Shown here in pieces: positions 43,899 to 52,764 of a stretch of DNA of 64,000 bases. Location: NCBI RefSeq assembly GCF_037154085.1, contig NZ_JBANRM010000001.1, positions 992,001 through 1,056,000 on the forward strand, written 5' to 3'. The notes under the pieces were generated by a model. That model worked only from the letters and a program-made list of their open reading frames with translations, searched no databases and was not told where the DNA came from. The DNA is from Andeanibacterium fulvum (GTDB lineage: Bacteria; Pseudomonadota; Alphaproteobacteria; Sphingomonadales; Sphingomonadaceae). The translations under genes and the position numbers were made by a program. Each line of letters opens with the position of its first letter. Position 1 is the first letter of the stretch.

Positions 43899-46109
43899 TC
43901 AGACCAGCTGCTTCACGTCGATCGGCAGGCTGCGGATGCGCTTGCCCGTCAGGGCGGCCAGCGCATTGGTCAGGGCCGGGATCACCGGCGGCAGGGCCGG
44001 TTCGCCAAGGCCGGTGGGCGAATTGTCGCTCTTCACGAATTCCACCTCGATCTTCGGCGTCACGGGCATGCGCGGGATCGGGTAATCGTGGAAGTTGGAC
44101 TGCTTGACCGCGCCGCCTTCGATCTCGATCGCAAGGGCCAGCGCCTGGCCGATCCCGTCGATGATCGAGCCCTGCACCTGGTTCAGCGCGCCATGCGGAT
44201 TGATGATCTGGCTGCCCACGTCACCTGCCGCCCACACATTGTGGACGGTGATACGGCCGCCTTCGAGGCTGGCTTCCACCACTTCGGCGAAATAGCCCAT
44301 ATGGCTGTAATAATAGCCGAAGCCCAGCGCATGGCCGGCAGGCATGGTCTTGCCCCAGCCGGACATTTCCAGCGCCTTCTTGGTCACCGCACGCAGGCGG
44401 CCCGGATTGAAGCCGGGCTGCGGGCCGGTGAAGCCCATCGAATCCGGTTCCTTCTCGGCTCCGTCGACGATTTCCAGCAGCAGGGTCGGCAGATCCTTGC
44501 CCGATGCCTGCGCCACCTCGTCGAGGAAGCTCTGCATCACGAAGGCCATGGCGTTGGACGTCGGCGCACGCAGGGCCCCCATCGGCACACGGGTCTGCAG
44601 CTTGGTCTGCGCATAATGCAGATTGGGCACGAACTTCGCCGGGAACTCGTCCTTCGACATGGCGGCGGGATTATATGCGCCCGGGCCGGGGATATCGAAG
44701 GTGATGAAGTGATCGTCATAGCCGATCAGCTTGCCCTTCTCGTCCAGCGCCGCGCGCAGGCGGTGCCAGCCCGCCGGGCGATAGAAGTCGCTGCGGACGT
44801 CGTCCTCGCGGCTCCAGATCAGCTGCACCGGCTTGCCGGGCATCTGCTTCGCGATGGCCGCGACCTGATGCATGTAATCATTGGTCAGGCGCCGCCCAAA
44901 GCCGCCGCCCATGCGGGTGATGTGGACCTTCACCTTGTCGGGAGTGAGGCCCAGCATCTGGGCCACGCCCGTCTGCCCGCCCTGCGGCGTTTGCGAAGGG
45001 GCCCACATCTCCATTGCGCCGTCTTCGTGGCACAGGGCGGTGCAGTTCATCGGCTCCATCGGCACGTGGGCAAGGAAGGGATAGGAATATTCCGCATCCA
45101 GCACCTTGGCCGCCGAAGCGAAGGCCGCATCTACATCGCCATGGCTGGCAAGGGTTTCCTGCGGCTTGCCATCGGCCATCAGCTGGCGTGCAGTGGCATC
45201 ATACCCCTTGGTCGAGTGGCTGGCCCATTCGCCATTGTCCCATTCGATCTCCAGCTTCTGGCGCGCCTGATCGGCCAGCCACCAGTTCTTGGCGATCACC
45301 GCCACGCCATCGACGAGCTGTTCGGCATTGCCGTTGCCCTTCACGATGAAGGCATCGATCACGCCCGGCTGGCTCTTCACCGCATCGAGATTCGCCGAAA
45401 CCAGCTTCGCCCCGAAGACGGGCGAACGCTCGAACGCGGCATAGACCATGCCCGGAAGCTGGGTATCCACGCCGAAGATCGGCTCCCCCTTCACGATCTT
45501 CGGGCTGTCGATCCCGCCGATAGCACGGCCGATGATGTGGAAGTCCTTGGGGTTCTTGAGCGGAACCTTGGACAGGTCCGGCACGGCGACCGTCGCCGCA
45601 TCGCTCGCCAGTTCGCCATAGGTCAGCGAACGGCCGGAAGCGGGATCGATCACCTTGCCCAGCTTGGTGGTGAGCTTGGCACTGTCGATGCCCCAGCGGC
45701 GCGAGGCGGCCGCGAGCAGCATCTGCCGGGCCCCTGCACCAACCTGACGCATCGGGAACCAGTTCATCGGCGTGGCGAAGCTGCCGCCGGCCAGCTGCGG
45801 GCCGTATTTGGCGGCGTCCGTATCGCCCTGGACGATCTTCACCTGATCCCAGTCGGCGTCCATCTCGTCCGCGATCAGCATGGGCAGCATGGTCTTGATG
45901 CCCTGGCCGATCTCGGGGTTCTTGCCGACAATGGTGATGGTGTTGTCAGCCGCGATGGTGACGAAGGCGTTCAGGGTGCCCTGCGCCTCGCCAGTGACGG
46001 CGGCCGCGCGGGCCACCATCGGGATCGCGGCGCTCAGCGCCAGGCCGCCGCCGGAAAGGACGCTGGCCTTCAGCAGAGTGCGGCGGGAAAGAGCGATGGC
46101 CTCAGGCAT
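43899..46109 (-). CDS. iorB: Isoquinoline 1-oxidoreductase-like Mo subunit
   Basis: Catalytic molybdopterin subunit of a Mo hydroxylase, about 736 residues. A Tat signal (SRRTLLKASVLSGGGLALS) sends the folded complex to the periplasm. Family motifs are EIGQGIKTMLP, RMGGGFGRR, PMGALRAPTSNA and the catalytic Glu in PTGLGEPALPP. The natural substrate may be a quinoline, an aldehyde or another heteroaromatic. Start ATG 46109 (MPEAIALS) overlaps iorA by 8 bp; an ATG at 46130 is possible. Confidence 0.86.
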   Translation of the reverse strand: MPEAIALSRRTLLKASVLSGGGLALSAAIPMVARAAAVTGEAQGTLNAFVTIAADNTITIVGKNPEIGQGIKTMLPMLIADEMDADWDQVKIVQGDTDAAKYGPQLAGGSFATPMNWFPMRQVGAGARQMLLAAASRRWGIDSAKLTTKLGKVIDPASGRSLTYGELASDAATVAVPDLSKVPLKNPKDFHIIGRAIGGIDSPKIVKGEPIFGVDTQLPGMVYAAFERSPVFGAKLVSANLDAVKSQPGVIDAFIVKGNGNAEQLVDGVAVIAKNWWLADQARQKLEIEWDNGEWASHSTKGYDATARQLMADGKPQETLASHGDVDAAFASAAKVLDAEYSYPFLAHVPMEPMNCTALCHEDGAMEMWAPSQTPQGGQTGVAQMLGLTPDKVKVHITRMGGGFGRRLTNDYMHQVAAIAKQMPGKPVQLIWSREDDVRSDFYRPAGWHRLRAALDEKGKLIGYDDHFITFDIPGPGAYNPAAMSKDEFPAKFVPNLHYAQTKLQTRVPMGALRAPTSNAMAFVMQSFLDEVAQASGKDLPTLLLEIVDGAEKEPDSMGFTGPQPGFNPGRLRAVTKKALEMSGWGKTMPAGHALGFGYYYSHMGYFAEVVEASLEGGRITVHNVWAAGDVGSQIINPHGALNQVQGSIIDGIGQALALAIEIEGGAVKQSNFHDYPIPRMPVTPKIEVEFVKSDNSPTGLGEPALPPVIPALTNALAALTGKRIRSLPIDVKQLV

Positions 46110-46587
46110 TGGCTTTTCCCTTCTTGGCAACGCCGCTCTCAGCCACCTGGGTGATCGCGGACTTGATGCGGGTGTAGCAGGCGCAGCGGCAGATATTGCC
46201 GCTCATCGCCGCGTCGATCTGGCGGGCGCTGGGCTCGGGATTGCGCAGCAGCAGCGCGGTGGCGCTCATCAGCTGGCCGGCCTGGCAATAGCCGCACTGC
46301 ATCACGTCTTCTTCAAGCCATGCTTCCTGCAGGGCGCGGCCCAGATCGGTCTGGCCCAGGGCCTCGATCGTGGTGACTTCGCCTTCGCCGATGGAGCCGA
46401 TGGGCGTGGAGCAGGAACGCGTGGCGACGCCGTCGACATGCACGGTGCAGGCACCGCACAGGGCCTTGCCGCAGCCGAACTTGGTGCCGACCATGCCCAG
46501 TTCCTGCCGCAATGCCCACAGCAGCGGCATGTCCTCGGGCGCGTCGATCTCGCGCACTTCCCCATTGATCTTGACCTTAACGGCCAT
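46102..46587 (-). CDS. iorA: Isoquinoline 1-oxidoreductase-like 2Fe-2S subunit
   Basis: A 161-residue electron-transfer subunit with two [2Fe-2S] clusters. The plant-type cluster is KFGCGKALCGACTVHVDG with the fourth Cys in RSCSTPIG; the second is MQCGYCQAGQ with GNICRCACYTRI. AGGGAG lies ahead of ATG 46587. It hands electrons from IorB to a downstream acceptor, often a membrane cytochrome, which is not encoded here. Confidence 0.92.
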   Translation of the reverse strand: MAVKVKINGEVREIDAPEDMPLLWALRQELGMVGTKFGCGKALCGACTVHVDGVATRSCSTPIGSIGEGEVTTIEALGQTDLGRALQEAWLEEDVMQCGYCQAGQLMSATALLLRNPEPSARQIDAAMSGNICRCACYTRIKSAITQVAESGVAKKGKANA

Positions 46588-46892
46588 TTTGCTTCTCCCT
46601 AGAAACGGCGGCCGGCCCCCGAGCCGGACAGCGCCCTGCCGCGCGGGCGTGCAAAAGCCCTCACAGCGGTAACGAATTCAGACTAGCAACGTTCCACGAT
46701 GCTGCAACACAAGATGCCGATCCGGAACGCCTGCCGCTTTGCCCCCGCCCTTAGAGTCTGGACAAAGCGGACTCAATCAACCACTGGGCGGCAATACGAG
46801 ACAGCAGGCACCCATTCCGGCTAACAAGGCCGGCGCGAATCGCCTGTCTGTGCGCGCCAAGAAGCTTTGCAAATCTGTAGGGAGACACCCGA
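46588..46892. other. Intergenic region between iorA and the aldolase operon
   Basis: A 305-bp divergent gap. No open frame with coding character, no strong repeat and no tRNA was seen. It must carry the promoters of iorAB (minus) and of the aldolase-DhaK operon (plus). GGGAG at about 46881-46885 is the ribosome site for the aldolase start. Confidence 0.5.
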
Positions 46893-47771
46893 ATGCCCCT
46901 GGTGAACATGAAGCCGTTGCTCCGCCATGCGATGGACAATGGCTATGCGGTCGCCGCTTTCAATCTCGTGGACTACAACACCACCAAGGCGATGGTGAAG
47001 GCCGCCGAGGAGCTGAACGCCCCGGTGATCTGCCAGACCTCCGCCAAGACCATCAAATATTTCAGCCACAAGGAAATCGTGAGCTGGGTGCGCACCGTGG
47101 CTGAGGATTCGCCCGTGCCGGTGGTTCTGCATCTTGATCACTGCAAGGACATCCCGATGATCGAAGCCTGCGCCAAGGCGGGCTGGACCTCGATCATGAT
47201 CGACGCATCGGAACTGCCCTTCGAACAGAACCTGGAAGAATCGCTCAAGGTTCGCGAGATCGCCGAGAAGTACGGCGTGGGCATGGAAGCCGAACTGGGC
47301 CAGATCATGGGCGTCGAAGACGACATGGTGGTGGACGAGGCCGATTCGGTCCTGACCGACCCCGCCGATGCGGAACGCTTCTGCGCCGCGCTCGACCTGT
47401 CGGCCTTTGCCTGCGCCGTCGGCACCGCCCATGGCTATTACAAGGGCGAGCCCGTAGTGGACTTCGATCGCATTGCCGCGATCAACAGCTTGACCAAGAC
47501 CCCGATGGCGCTGCATGGCGGCACCGGCCTGTCCGACGAAACCTTCGCCAAGGCGATTGAACGCGGCGCGGCCAAGGTGAACATCTCGACCAATCTCAAG
47601 CACGTCTGGGTGCAGAGCTTCGTCGATTACCACACCGCCAAGCCGACCGATTTCGAACCGCTGCGCGTGATGGATGCGCAGTATCAGGCCTGCAAGACGA
47701 TGTTCGGCGGCTTCATCGAGAAGTTCGGCGGCAAGGGCCGCGGTTCCGAATTCCTCTCCACCCTGGGCTGA
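46893..47771 (+). CDS. Class II fructose-bisphosphate-type aldolase
   Basis: A 292-residue Zn-dependent aldolase; reversible condensation of a three-carbon ketose phosphate with an aldehyde. Zn ligands are in HLDHCKD and GTAHG, and the glycine-rich MALHGGTGLSDE fits the family. It is too diverged from canonical Fba to name its sugar: fructose, tagatose or another ketose phosphate. It opens a four-gene operon with a HAD phosphatase, DhaL and DhaK. Confidence 0.85.
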   Translation: MPLVNMKPLLRHAMDNGYAVAAFNLVDYNTTKAMVKAAEELNAPVICQTSAKTIKYFSHKEIVSWVRTVAEDSPVPVVLHLDHCKDIPMIEACAKAGWTSIMIDASELPFEQNLEESLKVREIAEKYGVGMEAELGQIMGVEDDMVVDEADSVLTDPADAERFCAALDLSAFACAVGTAHGYYKGEPVVDFDRIAAINSLTKTPMALHGGTGLSDETFAKAIERGAAKVNISTNLKHVWVQSFVDYHTAKPTDFEPLRVMDAQYQACKTMFGGFIEKFGGKGRGSEFLSTLG

Positions 47772-47783
47772 GGATAGTCGGAC

Positions 47784-48509
47784 ATGGTCAAGGCACTGAT
47801 TTTCGATTGCGACGGCGTTCTCGTCGATACCGAGCGTGACGCCCACCGCGTCGGCTTCAACCGCGCTTTCGCCGAACATGGCATCGACGCCGAATGGGAT
47901 GTCGATCTCTATGGCCGCCTGCTGCTGGTTGCTGGCGGCAAGGAACGCATGCGCGCCTATTTCGACGAATTCGGCTGGCCCGAAGGCGCCGATACGGATG
48001 AGGCGAAGGACGCGCTGATCATCGATCTGCACAAGACGAAGACGCGCATCACTTCCGAAATCGTGACGGAACTGCCGGTTCGCCCCGGCATCCTGCGCAT
48101 CGTGGACGAAGCCATCGAAGCGGGCGTGCGCCTGGGCGTGTGCACCACGTCGAACCCCAAGTTCATCGACGCGGTGCTCGACCTGTTCGGGGCCGAGCGC
48201 AAGGCTGCCTTCGAATTCGTCCATGCAGGCGATGTAGTGGCCAAGAAGAAGCCCGCGCCCGACATCTATCTGCTGGCGCTGGAAACGCTGGGCCTTCCGG
48301 CCGGCGATTGCGTGGTGATCGAAGACAGCCGCAACGGGTTGCTGGCCGCGACCGGCGCGGGCCTGCCCACGCTGATCACCACCAGCACCTATACGATGGA
48401 AGAAGATTTCACCGAAGCGGCGAAGGTCGTGCCCGAACTGGGCGACGCGCCGAACATCAACATCACCATTGAAGACCTGGGCCGGCTGGCCGCACAGGCC
48501 GCCGCCTGA
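47784..48509 (+). CDS. HAD-superfamily phosphatase (CbbY-like)
   Basis: A 241-residue HAD hydrolase: nucleophile motif FDCDGVLVDTE, motif II Thr/Ser in GVCTTSNPK, Lys in AKKKPAPDIYLLA and the final acids in VVIEDSRNGLLAA. It resembles CbbY, GPP and beta-phosphoglucomutase, so it is a sugar-phosphate phosphatase or mutase. It follows the aldolase after 12 bp and precedes dhaL. Confidence 0.83.
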   Translation: MVKALIFDCDGVLVDTERDAHRVGFNRAFAEHGIDAEWDVDLYGRLLLVAGGKERMRAYFDEFGWPEGADTDEAKDALIIDLHKTKTRITSEIVTELPVRPGILRIVDEAIEAGVRLGVCTTSNPKFIDAVLDLFGAERKAAFEFVHAGDVVAKKKPAPDIYLLALETLGLPAGDCVVIEDSRNGLLAATGAGLPTLITTSTYTMEEDFTEAAKVVPELGDAPNINITIEDLGRLAAQAAA

Positions 48510-48523
48510 GGGGAGAAGGAAAC

Positions 48524-49189
48524 ATGACGGAAATCACGATCGAGCAGATTGAAAAGGCAATCGACGTCGCGTCCGACACGGTCATCCGTAACGAAATCTA
48601 TTTCTCGGACCTCGACGGCCTTGCCGGCGACGGCGATTTCGGCACCTCGCTGGCCACTGGCTTCAAGGTGATCAAGGCCGACCTGCCGACCCTGGACAAG
48701 AGCGCCATCGGCGCCATGCTGCTCAAGATCAGCATGCTCTGTTCCAAGCATGTCGGCGGCAGCTCCGGCCCGATCTGGGGCACCGGCTTCATGAAGGCCG
48801 GCATGGCCAGCAAGGACAAGACCAGCGTGACGCTGGAAGAGCTGGCCGCGATGGTCAATGCAGCGGTTGAAGGCATCATGGCCCGCGGCGGCGCCAAGCT
48901 GGGCGACAAGACCCTGCTCGACGCGCTGATCCCGATTGCCGAGACGATGAAGGAACTGGCCCCCACTGGCGACGCAGCCGCCACGCTCAAGGCCGTGACC
49001 GAAGTGGCCGACAAGGCGATCGACGAAACCCGCAATCTGGTGGCCCATCGCGGCCGCGCCAGCCAGGTGGGCGAGCGTAGCGCCAACACTCCCGATCCGG
49101 GCATCGTCGGCGTCGCCACCATCCTGCTGGACTGGTGCAAGCATTACGGCGTGGACTACACCCCCACCGCCGCCGAACTGAACCGCTGA
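48524..49189 (+). CDS. dhaL: Dihydroxyacetone kinase subunit DhaL
   Basis: Nucleotide-binding subunit of dihydroxyacetone kinase, 221 residues. DhaL signatures are LDGLAGDGDFGTSLATGF (metal-binding acids), GGSSGPIWGTGFMKAG, and GRASQVGERSANTPDPGIVG near the end. DhaL works with DhaK; in PTS-type systems DhaM phosphorylates the ADP bound to DhaL, but no dhaM is present. Starts 14 bp after the HAD gene. Confidence 0.92.
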   Translation: MTEITIEQIEKAIDVASDTVIRNEIYFSDLDGLAGDGDFGTSLATGFKVIKADLPTLDKSAIGAMLLKISMLCSKHVGGSSGPIWGTGFMKAGMASKDKTSVTLEELAAMVNAAVEGIMARGGAKLGDKTLLDALIPIAETMKELAPTGDAAATLKAVTEVADKAIDETRNLVAHRGRASQVGERSANTPDPGIVGVATILLDWCKHYGVDYTPTAAELNR

Positions 49190-49236
49190 TCCAAACCACT
49201 CAAATTGTTCGTCTATTCCACGGAGAGGAATATCTC

Positions 49237-50232
49237 ATGAAGAAATTCGTCAATGAACCCGCCAACTTCGTGCCCGAATTCATGAAGGGCGTGCTGCTGG
49301 CCAATCCGGGCCTGCTCGAATTCATCCCCGAATTCCAGCTGATCAAGCGCACGGACCGCCCGGCGGAAAACAAGGTTTCGGTCGTTCAGGGTTCGGGCTC
49401 GGGCCACGAACCGGCGCATATCATGGCCGTCGGCCCGGGCATGCTCTCGGCCGCGTGCCAGGGCCCCGTCTTCGCCGCTCCGCCGGTGGACGCATGCTAT
49501 GAAACGATCAAGTCGGTTGCCACCGATGCGGGCGTGCTGGTGCTGGTGAACAACTACCAGGGCGACCGCATGGCATGGGACATGGCCTGCGAAATGGCCG
49601 AAGCCGAAGGCATCAAGGTCAAGCAGTTCATCATCAACGATGACGTCTCGGTGGAAGACAGCCTCTACACCGTGGGCCGCCGCGGCGTGGCCGGCAACTT
49701 CTTCGTCATCAAGGCCTGCGGCGCCGCCGCCGAAGCCGGTGCCGATCTCGACACCGTGCTGGCCGTTGCCGAAAAGGTGAACGCCAATGTCCGCACCATG
49801 GGCGTTGCGCTGACCAGCTGCATTCCCCCGGCAAAGGGCACCGCGATCTTCGAAATCGGCGACGATGAAATGGAAGTCGGCATCGGCATCCATGGCGAAC
49901 CCGGCCGCCGCCGCGACAAGATCAAGAACGCCGACGCCATCACCGACGAATTGTTCGACGCCGTGGCGCAGGATCTGCCCTACAAGTCGGGCGACCGCGT
50001 GGCCCTGATGATCAACGGCCTGGGCGGCACGCCGATCAGCGAACTCTACGTGCTCTATGCCCGCGCGCATGAGCGTGCCGAGCAGGCTGGCCTGACCGTG
50101 GTCCGCAACTATGTCGGCGAATATTGCACCAGCCTCGAAATGGCCGGCGCCTCGCTGACCCTGCTCAAGCTCGACGGCCAGCTCGAAGAATATCTCGACG
50201 CCCCCGCCGAAGTGGCCGTGCGCATCTTCTGA
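49237..50232 (+). CDS. dhaK: Dihydroxyacetone kinase subunit DhaK
   Basis: Substrate-binding subunit, 331 residues; covalently binds dihydroxyacetone through a His and passes it for phosphorylation. SVVQGSGSGHEPAH, GPVFAAPPVDACYE, NNYQGDRMAWDMA and the hemiaminal His in GIGIHGEPGRRR are present. Start ATG 49237 after GAGAGG. The order dhaL-dhaK is inverted relative to the usual dhaK-dhaL. An intrinsic terminator follows. Confidence 0.92.
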   Translation: MKKFVNEPANFVPEFMKGVLLANPGLLEFIPEFQLIKRTDRPAENKVSVVQGSGSGHEPAHIMAVGPGMLSAACQGPVFAAPPVDACYETIKSVATDAGVLVLVNNYQGDRMAWDMACEMAEAEGIKVKQFIINDDVSVEDSLYTVGRRGVAGNFFVIKACGAAAEAGADLDTVLAVAEKVNANVRTMGVALTSCIPPAKGTAIFEIGDDEMEVGIGIHGEPGRRRDKIKNADAITDELFDAVAQDLPYKSGDRVALMINGLGGTPISELYVLYARAHERAEQAGLTVVRNYVGEYCTSLEMAGASLTLLKLDGQLEEYLDAPAEVAVRIF

Positions 50233-50256
50233 TCCAGCCCACAGGCTGAAAGCAAA

Positions 50257-50286
50257 GCGCCCCGGGGGAAACCTCGGGGCGTTTTT
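50257..50286 (+). terminator. Intrinsic terminator after dhaK
   Basis: CGCCCCGGGG, a short AAA-centred loop, CCTCGGGGCG, then TTTTT, about 25 bp after the dhaK stop. The clearest Rho-independent terminator in the window, closing the aldolase-HAD-dhaL-dhaK operon. Confidence 0.85.
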
Positions 50287-50335
50287 CGTTTGGGGCGGGC
50301 GGTAGGCGGGGTTGATGACGCAAGGACCCAACATC

Positions 50336-50439
50336 CGTTCGTCCTGAGCCTGTCGAAGGACGCAGGAAACCGCCCGCCCAATATCCGTTTGATTGGGCAA
50401 ACCCTGGCGCGCGTCCTTCGACAGGCTCAGCACGAGCGG
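50336..50439. repeat. Paired REP-like element, class C
   Basis: CGTTCGTCCTGAGCCTGTCG at the left, inverted CGACAGGCTCAGCACGAGCG at the right, directly downstream of the dhaK terminator. Confidence 0.8.
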
Positions 50440-50493
50440 GAGAAGGACGGCTGCCCATGGACCCCGGCACCCTTCCCGCATAAACCACCCCCA

Positions 50494-51582
50494 ATGCCCG
50501 ATCCTGCAACCCAGCGCCCATCCCTCCCCTCGCTCCTGCGTCGTGAGTTCGCGGACGTATTCGCCGGGCGGGAGAGTGACAGGCCGTGGGAACTGCCTTT
50601 CGCCATTGCGCTTGCCTCAGGCCTGCCGGTGCTGGTGGGGGCGCTGATCGGGCAGATCGGCTTTGGTGCGCTGGCTTCCATCGGGGCGATGACCATCGTC
50701 TATCTGCCCCGCACACGGCTGGACCTGCGAATGGTGGCCGTGATGTCCGCCGCCTGCGCGATGATCGCCTGCTATGCCTTCGGGCAGATCGGCCATGTGG
50801 TGCCCGCCATGCGCGCGCCGCTGATTACGGCAGTGGCGCTGCTCGTGACCATGGCCTGCCGCTATTACCGGGTCGGTCCGCCCGGCCCGCTGTTCTTCGT
50901 GATGACTGCCGCCATCGGCGCCTATGCGCCGGGCACGCTGGCCGAGCTGCCGGAGCATCTGGGCGTCTTCGCGCTGGGCAGCATCGGGGCGGTGTGCATC
51001 GCCTTCTTCTACTCGCTGCACATCCTGCGCCACCGCGATCCCCTGCCGCTGCAACCCGCGCCGGACGATCTGATGGCCGAAGTGGCGGTGCCCGCAGTGA
51101 TCGTGGCGGCCTTCGTAGGCCTGTCCCTCGGGCTTGCGGAACTGCTGGGGTTCGACAAGCCCTATTGGGTGCCGATCAGCTGCATCGCGGTGCTGCAGGG
51201 CGCGACCCTGCGCGCCGTATGGCTACGCCAATTGCAGCGCATCGTCGGCACCTTCGCCGGGCTGGGCGCAGTGTGGCTGCTGCTGCACTTCATCACCGAG
51301 CCGTGGCATCTTGCCCTGGCCATCGCGCTGCTGACCTTCTGCGTGGAGACGATCATCGTGCGCCATTACGCGCTGGCCGCCGTGTTCATCACCCCGCTGG
51401 CGATCCTGCTGGCCGAAGCATCCACGCTGGGCCAGACGAGCGCCACTCCGCTGATTATCGCCCGCTTCGCCGATACGGTGCTGGGCGCAGTGATCGGCGT
51501 GGCGGGCGGCGCCTGCCTGCACAGCGATCCGCTGCGCCACTGGCTGGGCCGCATGCTGGGCAAGCTGGCGCCGAGGCGCTGA
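50494..51582 (+). CDS. FUSC-family membrane protein
   Basis: A 362-residue protein with about ten membrane helices in two halves, as in the FUSC/aromatic-acid exporter (AaeB-like) group; IASIGAMT-like and FGFDKPYWVPISCIAVLQG segments carry the family pattern and the middle HRDPLPLQPAPDD is cytoplasmic. These may export small acids or fusaric-acid-like compounds. The start is ATG 50494 after the REP; the frame reads further upstream through the repeat without family character. Confidence 0.75.
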   Translation: MPDPATQRPSLPSLLRREFADVFAGRESDRPWELPFAIALASGLPVLVGALIGQIGFGALASIGAMTIVYLPRTRLDLRMVAVMSAACAMIACYAFGQIGHVVPAMRAPLITAVALLVTMACRYYRVGPPGPLFFVMTAAIGAYAPGTLAELPEHLGVFALGSIGAVCIAFFYSLHILRHRDPLPLQPAPDDLMAEVAVPAVIVAAFVGLSLGLAELLGFDKPYWVPISCIAVLQGATLRAVWLRQLQRIVGTFAGLGAVWLLLHFITEPWHLALAIALLTFCVETIIVRHYALAAVFITPLAILLAEASTLGQTSATPLIIARFADTVLGAVIGVAGGACLHSDPLRHWLGRMLGKLAPRR

Positions 51583-51592
51583 GCGGGAGGCG

Positions 51593-52612
51593 TTACTCCC
51601 CGCCCCGCTCCTTGCGGTATTCAGCATAGCGTGGGCTGGTGGACAGGATATAGCCGCGCACCAGCGTATTGCCTTCGTGGCAGGCATATTCGAACGGCTG
51701 GTAGCTCTCGTCCCGCCGCCAGGGGAAGCCCATCTTGAAGGGCTGGGCCAGCACTTCCGGGTCCTCGATCCAGGCCTCGTAATAGATCTGGTCGGGCGAG
51801 ACGGGAGTGAAACGCTCCACCATGCTCATGGATGTGCTGGTGGGGATCGGCTCGTTGGAAGGGCCGACGATCACCATCGGCACCTTGCCGTTGAAATTGC
51901 GGGTTTCCACCACCAGCGTATCGCCATCCCAATGCCCGCGCGAAGAGCCGAGCCACGGGCGCAGCGCGCCGGGCAATTGCGGCGTGCCGTCCACCGGGAT
52001 GATGCGCGTTTCGTGCACCAGTTCCAGATTGATCACGACATAGCCGGGCGACTGGAAGATGCGCACGCCATTATTGTAGGGGAATGGGATCATGCTGGAA
52101 GGCAGGCCGCGCGTGATGCAGTGATCGAGCGAGTTGAAATCGTCCAGCCCGTCGAACTCCTTTTCGGACCAGCTGCTTTTCATCCCCGCCGCGCGGCGCC
52201 TGCCTTCCTCGTTCATATGGATGCGGCCATCGGCGGGCTCCACGATCAGCGAGGTCTGGCGCAGGCTGCGCCCGCTCTCGAACCAGTTGCCGGAGCCGAG
52301 CTTGTTCGCCTCATCCTCCTGATCGGCGCGGCCGCGCATTTCGGTGGCGGCATCGTCGGCCTGGCGGAATTCCTCCTCGGTCATCAGCTTGCGCGTGCCG
52401 AAGCGGGCGGGCCGCTGCATCGGCGTGCGGCCGAGATCGAGCGGCCACATGCCGCGCAGGTCCGGATCGCCCCAGGATGTACGCGGCACTTTCCACCCCG
52501 CCTGCTTCGCCGGGGGCACGCCCACTTCTTCCTCGCTCTGCTGCGCAAGGGCCGGAACGCCCGCTGCAAGGCAAGCGAATGCCGCTATCGAAACCAATGT
52601 CCTGCCAGACAT
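51593..52612 (-). CDS. Secreted hypothetical protein (339 aa)
   Basis: A 339-residue protein with a signal peptide (LVSIAAFACLAAGVPALA) and a compact domain marked by WKVPRTSWGDPDLRGMW, IFQSPGYVVINLELVHETR, GHWDGDTLVVETRNF and VERFTPVSPDQIYYEAWIED. This family of exported proteins is frequent in sphingomonads and other proteobacteria and has no assigned function. Convergent with the FUSC gene by 10 bp. Start ATG 52612 (MSGRTL); an ATG at 52681 is less likely. Confidence 0.72.
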   Translation of the reverse strand: MSGRTLVSIAAFACLAAGVPALAQQSEEEVGVPPAKQAGWKVPRTSWGDPDLRGMWPLDLGRTPMQRPARFGTRKLMTEEEFRQADDAATEMRGRADQEDEANKLGSGNWFESGRSLRQTSLIVEPADGRIHMNEEGRRRAAGMKSSWSEKEFDGLDDFNSLDHCITRGLPSSMIPFPYNNGVRIFQSPGYVVINLELVHETRIIPVDGTPQLPGALRPWLGSSRGHWDGDTLVVETRNFNGKVPMVIVGPSNEPIPTSTSMSMVERFTPVSPDQIYYEAWIEDPEVLAQPFKMGFPWRRDESYQPFEYACHEGNTLVRGYILSTSPRYAEYRKERGGE

Positions 52613-52764
52613 GGCACTCTCCCCTTTTGTTTTGCCGGGGAGCTTAGCCGAAAACCGGGGGGAGCCAAGCCCATTTGACAAAGTCTAAAATGGTCGCAGC
52701 CCGGCATTGTTGCACACTCGTAAAATAACTGGCCCTTAGCGTCGCTTCGCGATAGCCTCCCCGC

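Noticed and set aside
46739..47104. A 121-codon frame overlapping the start of the class II aldolase gene
   Set aside because: It is a shadow frame covering the leader and the aldolase start; it has no ribosome site and no conserved feature.
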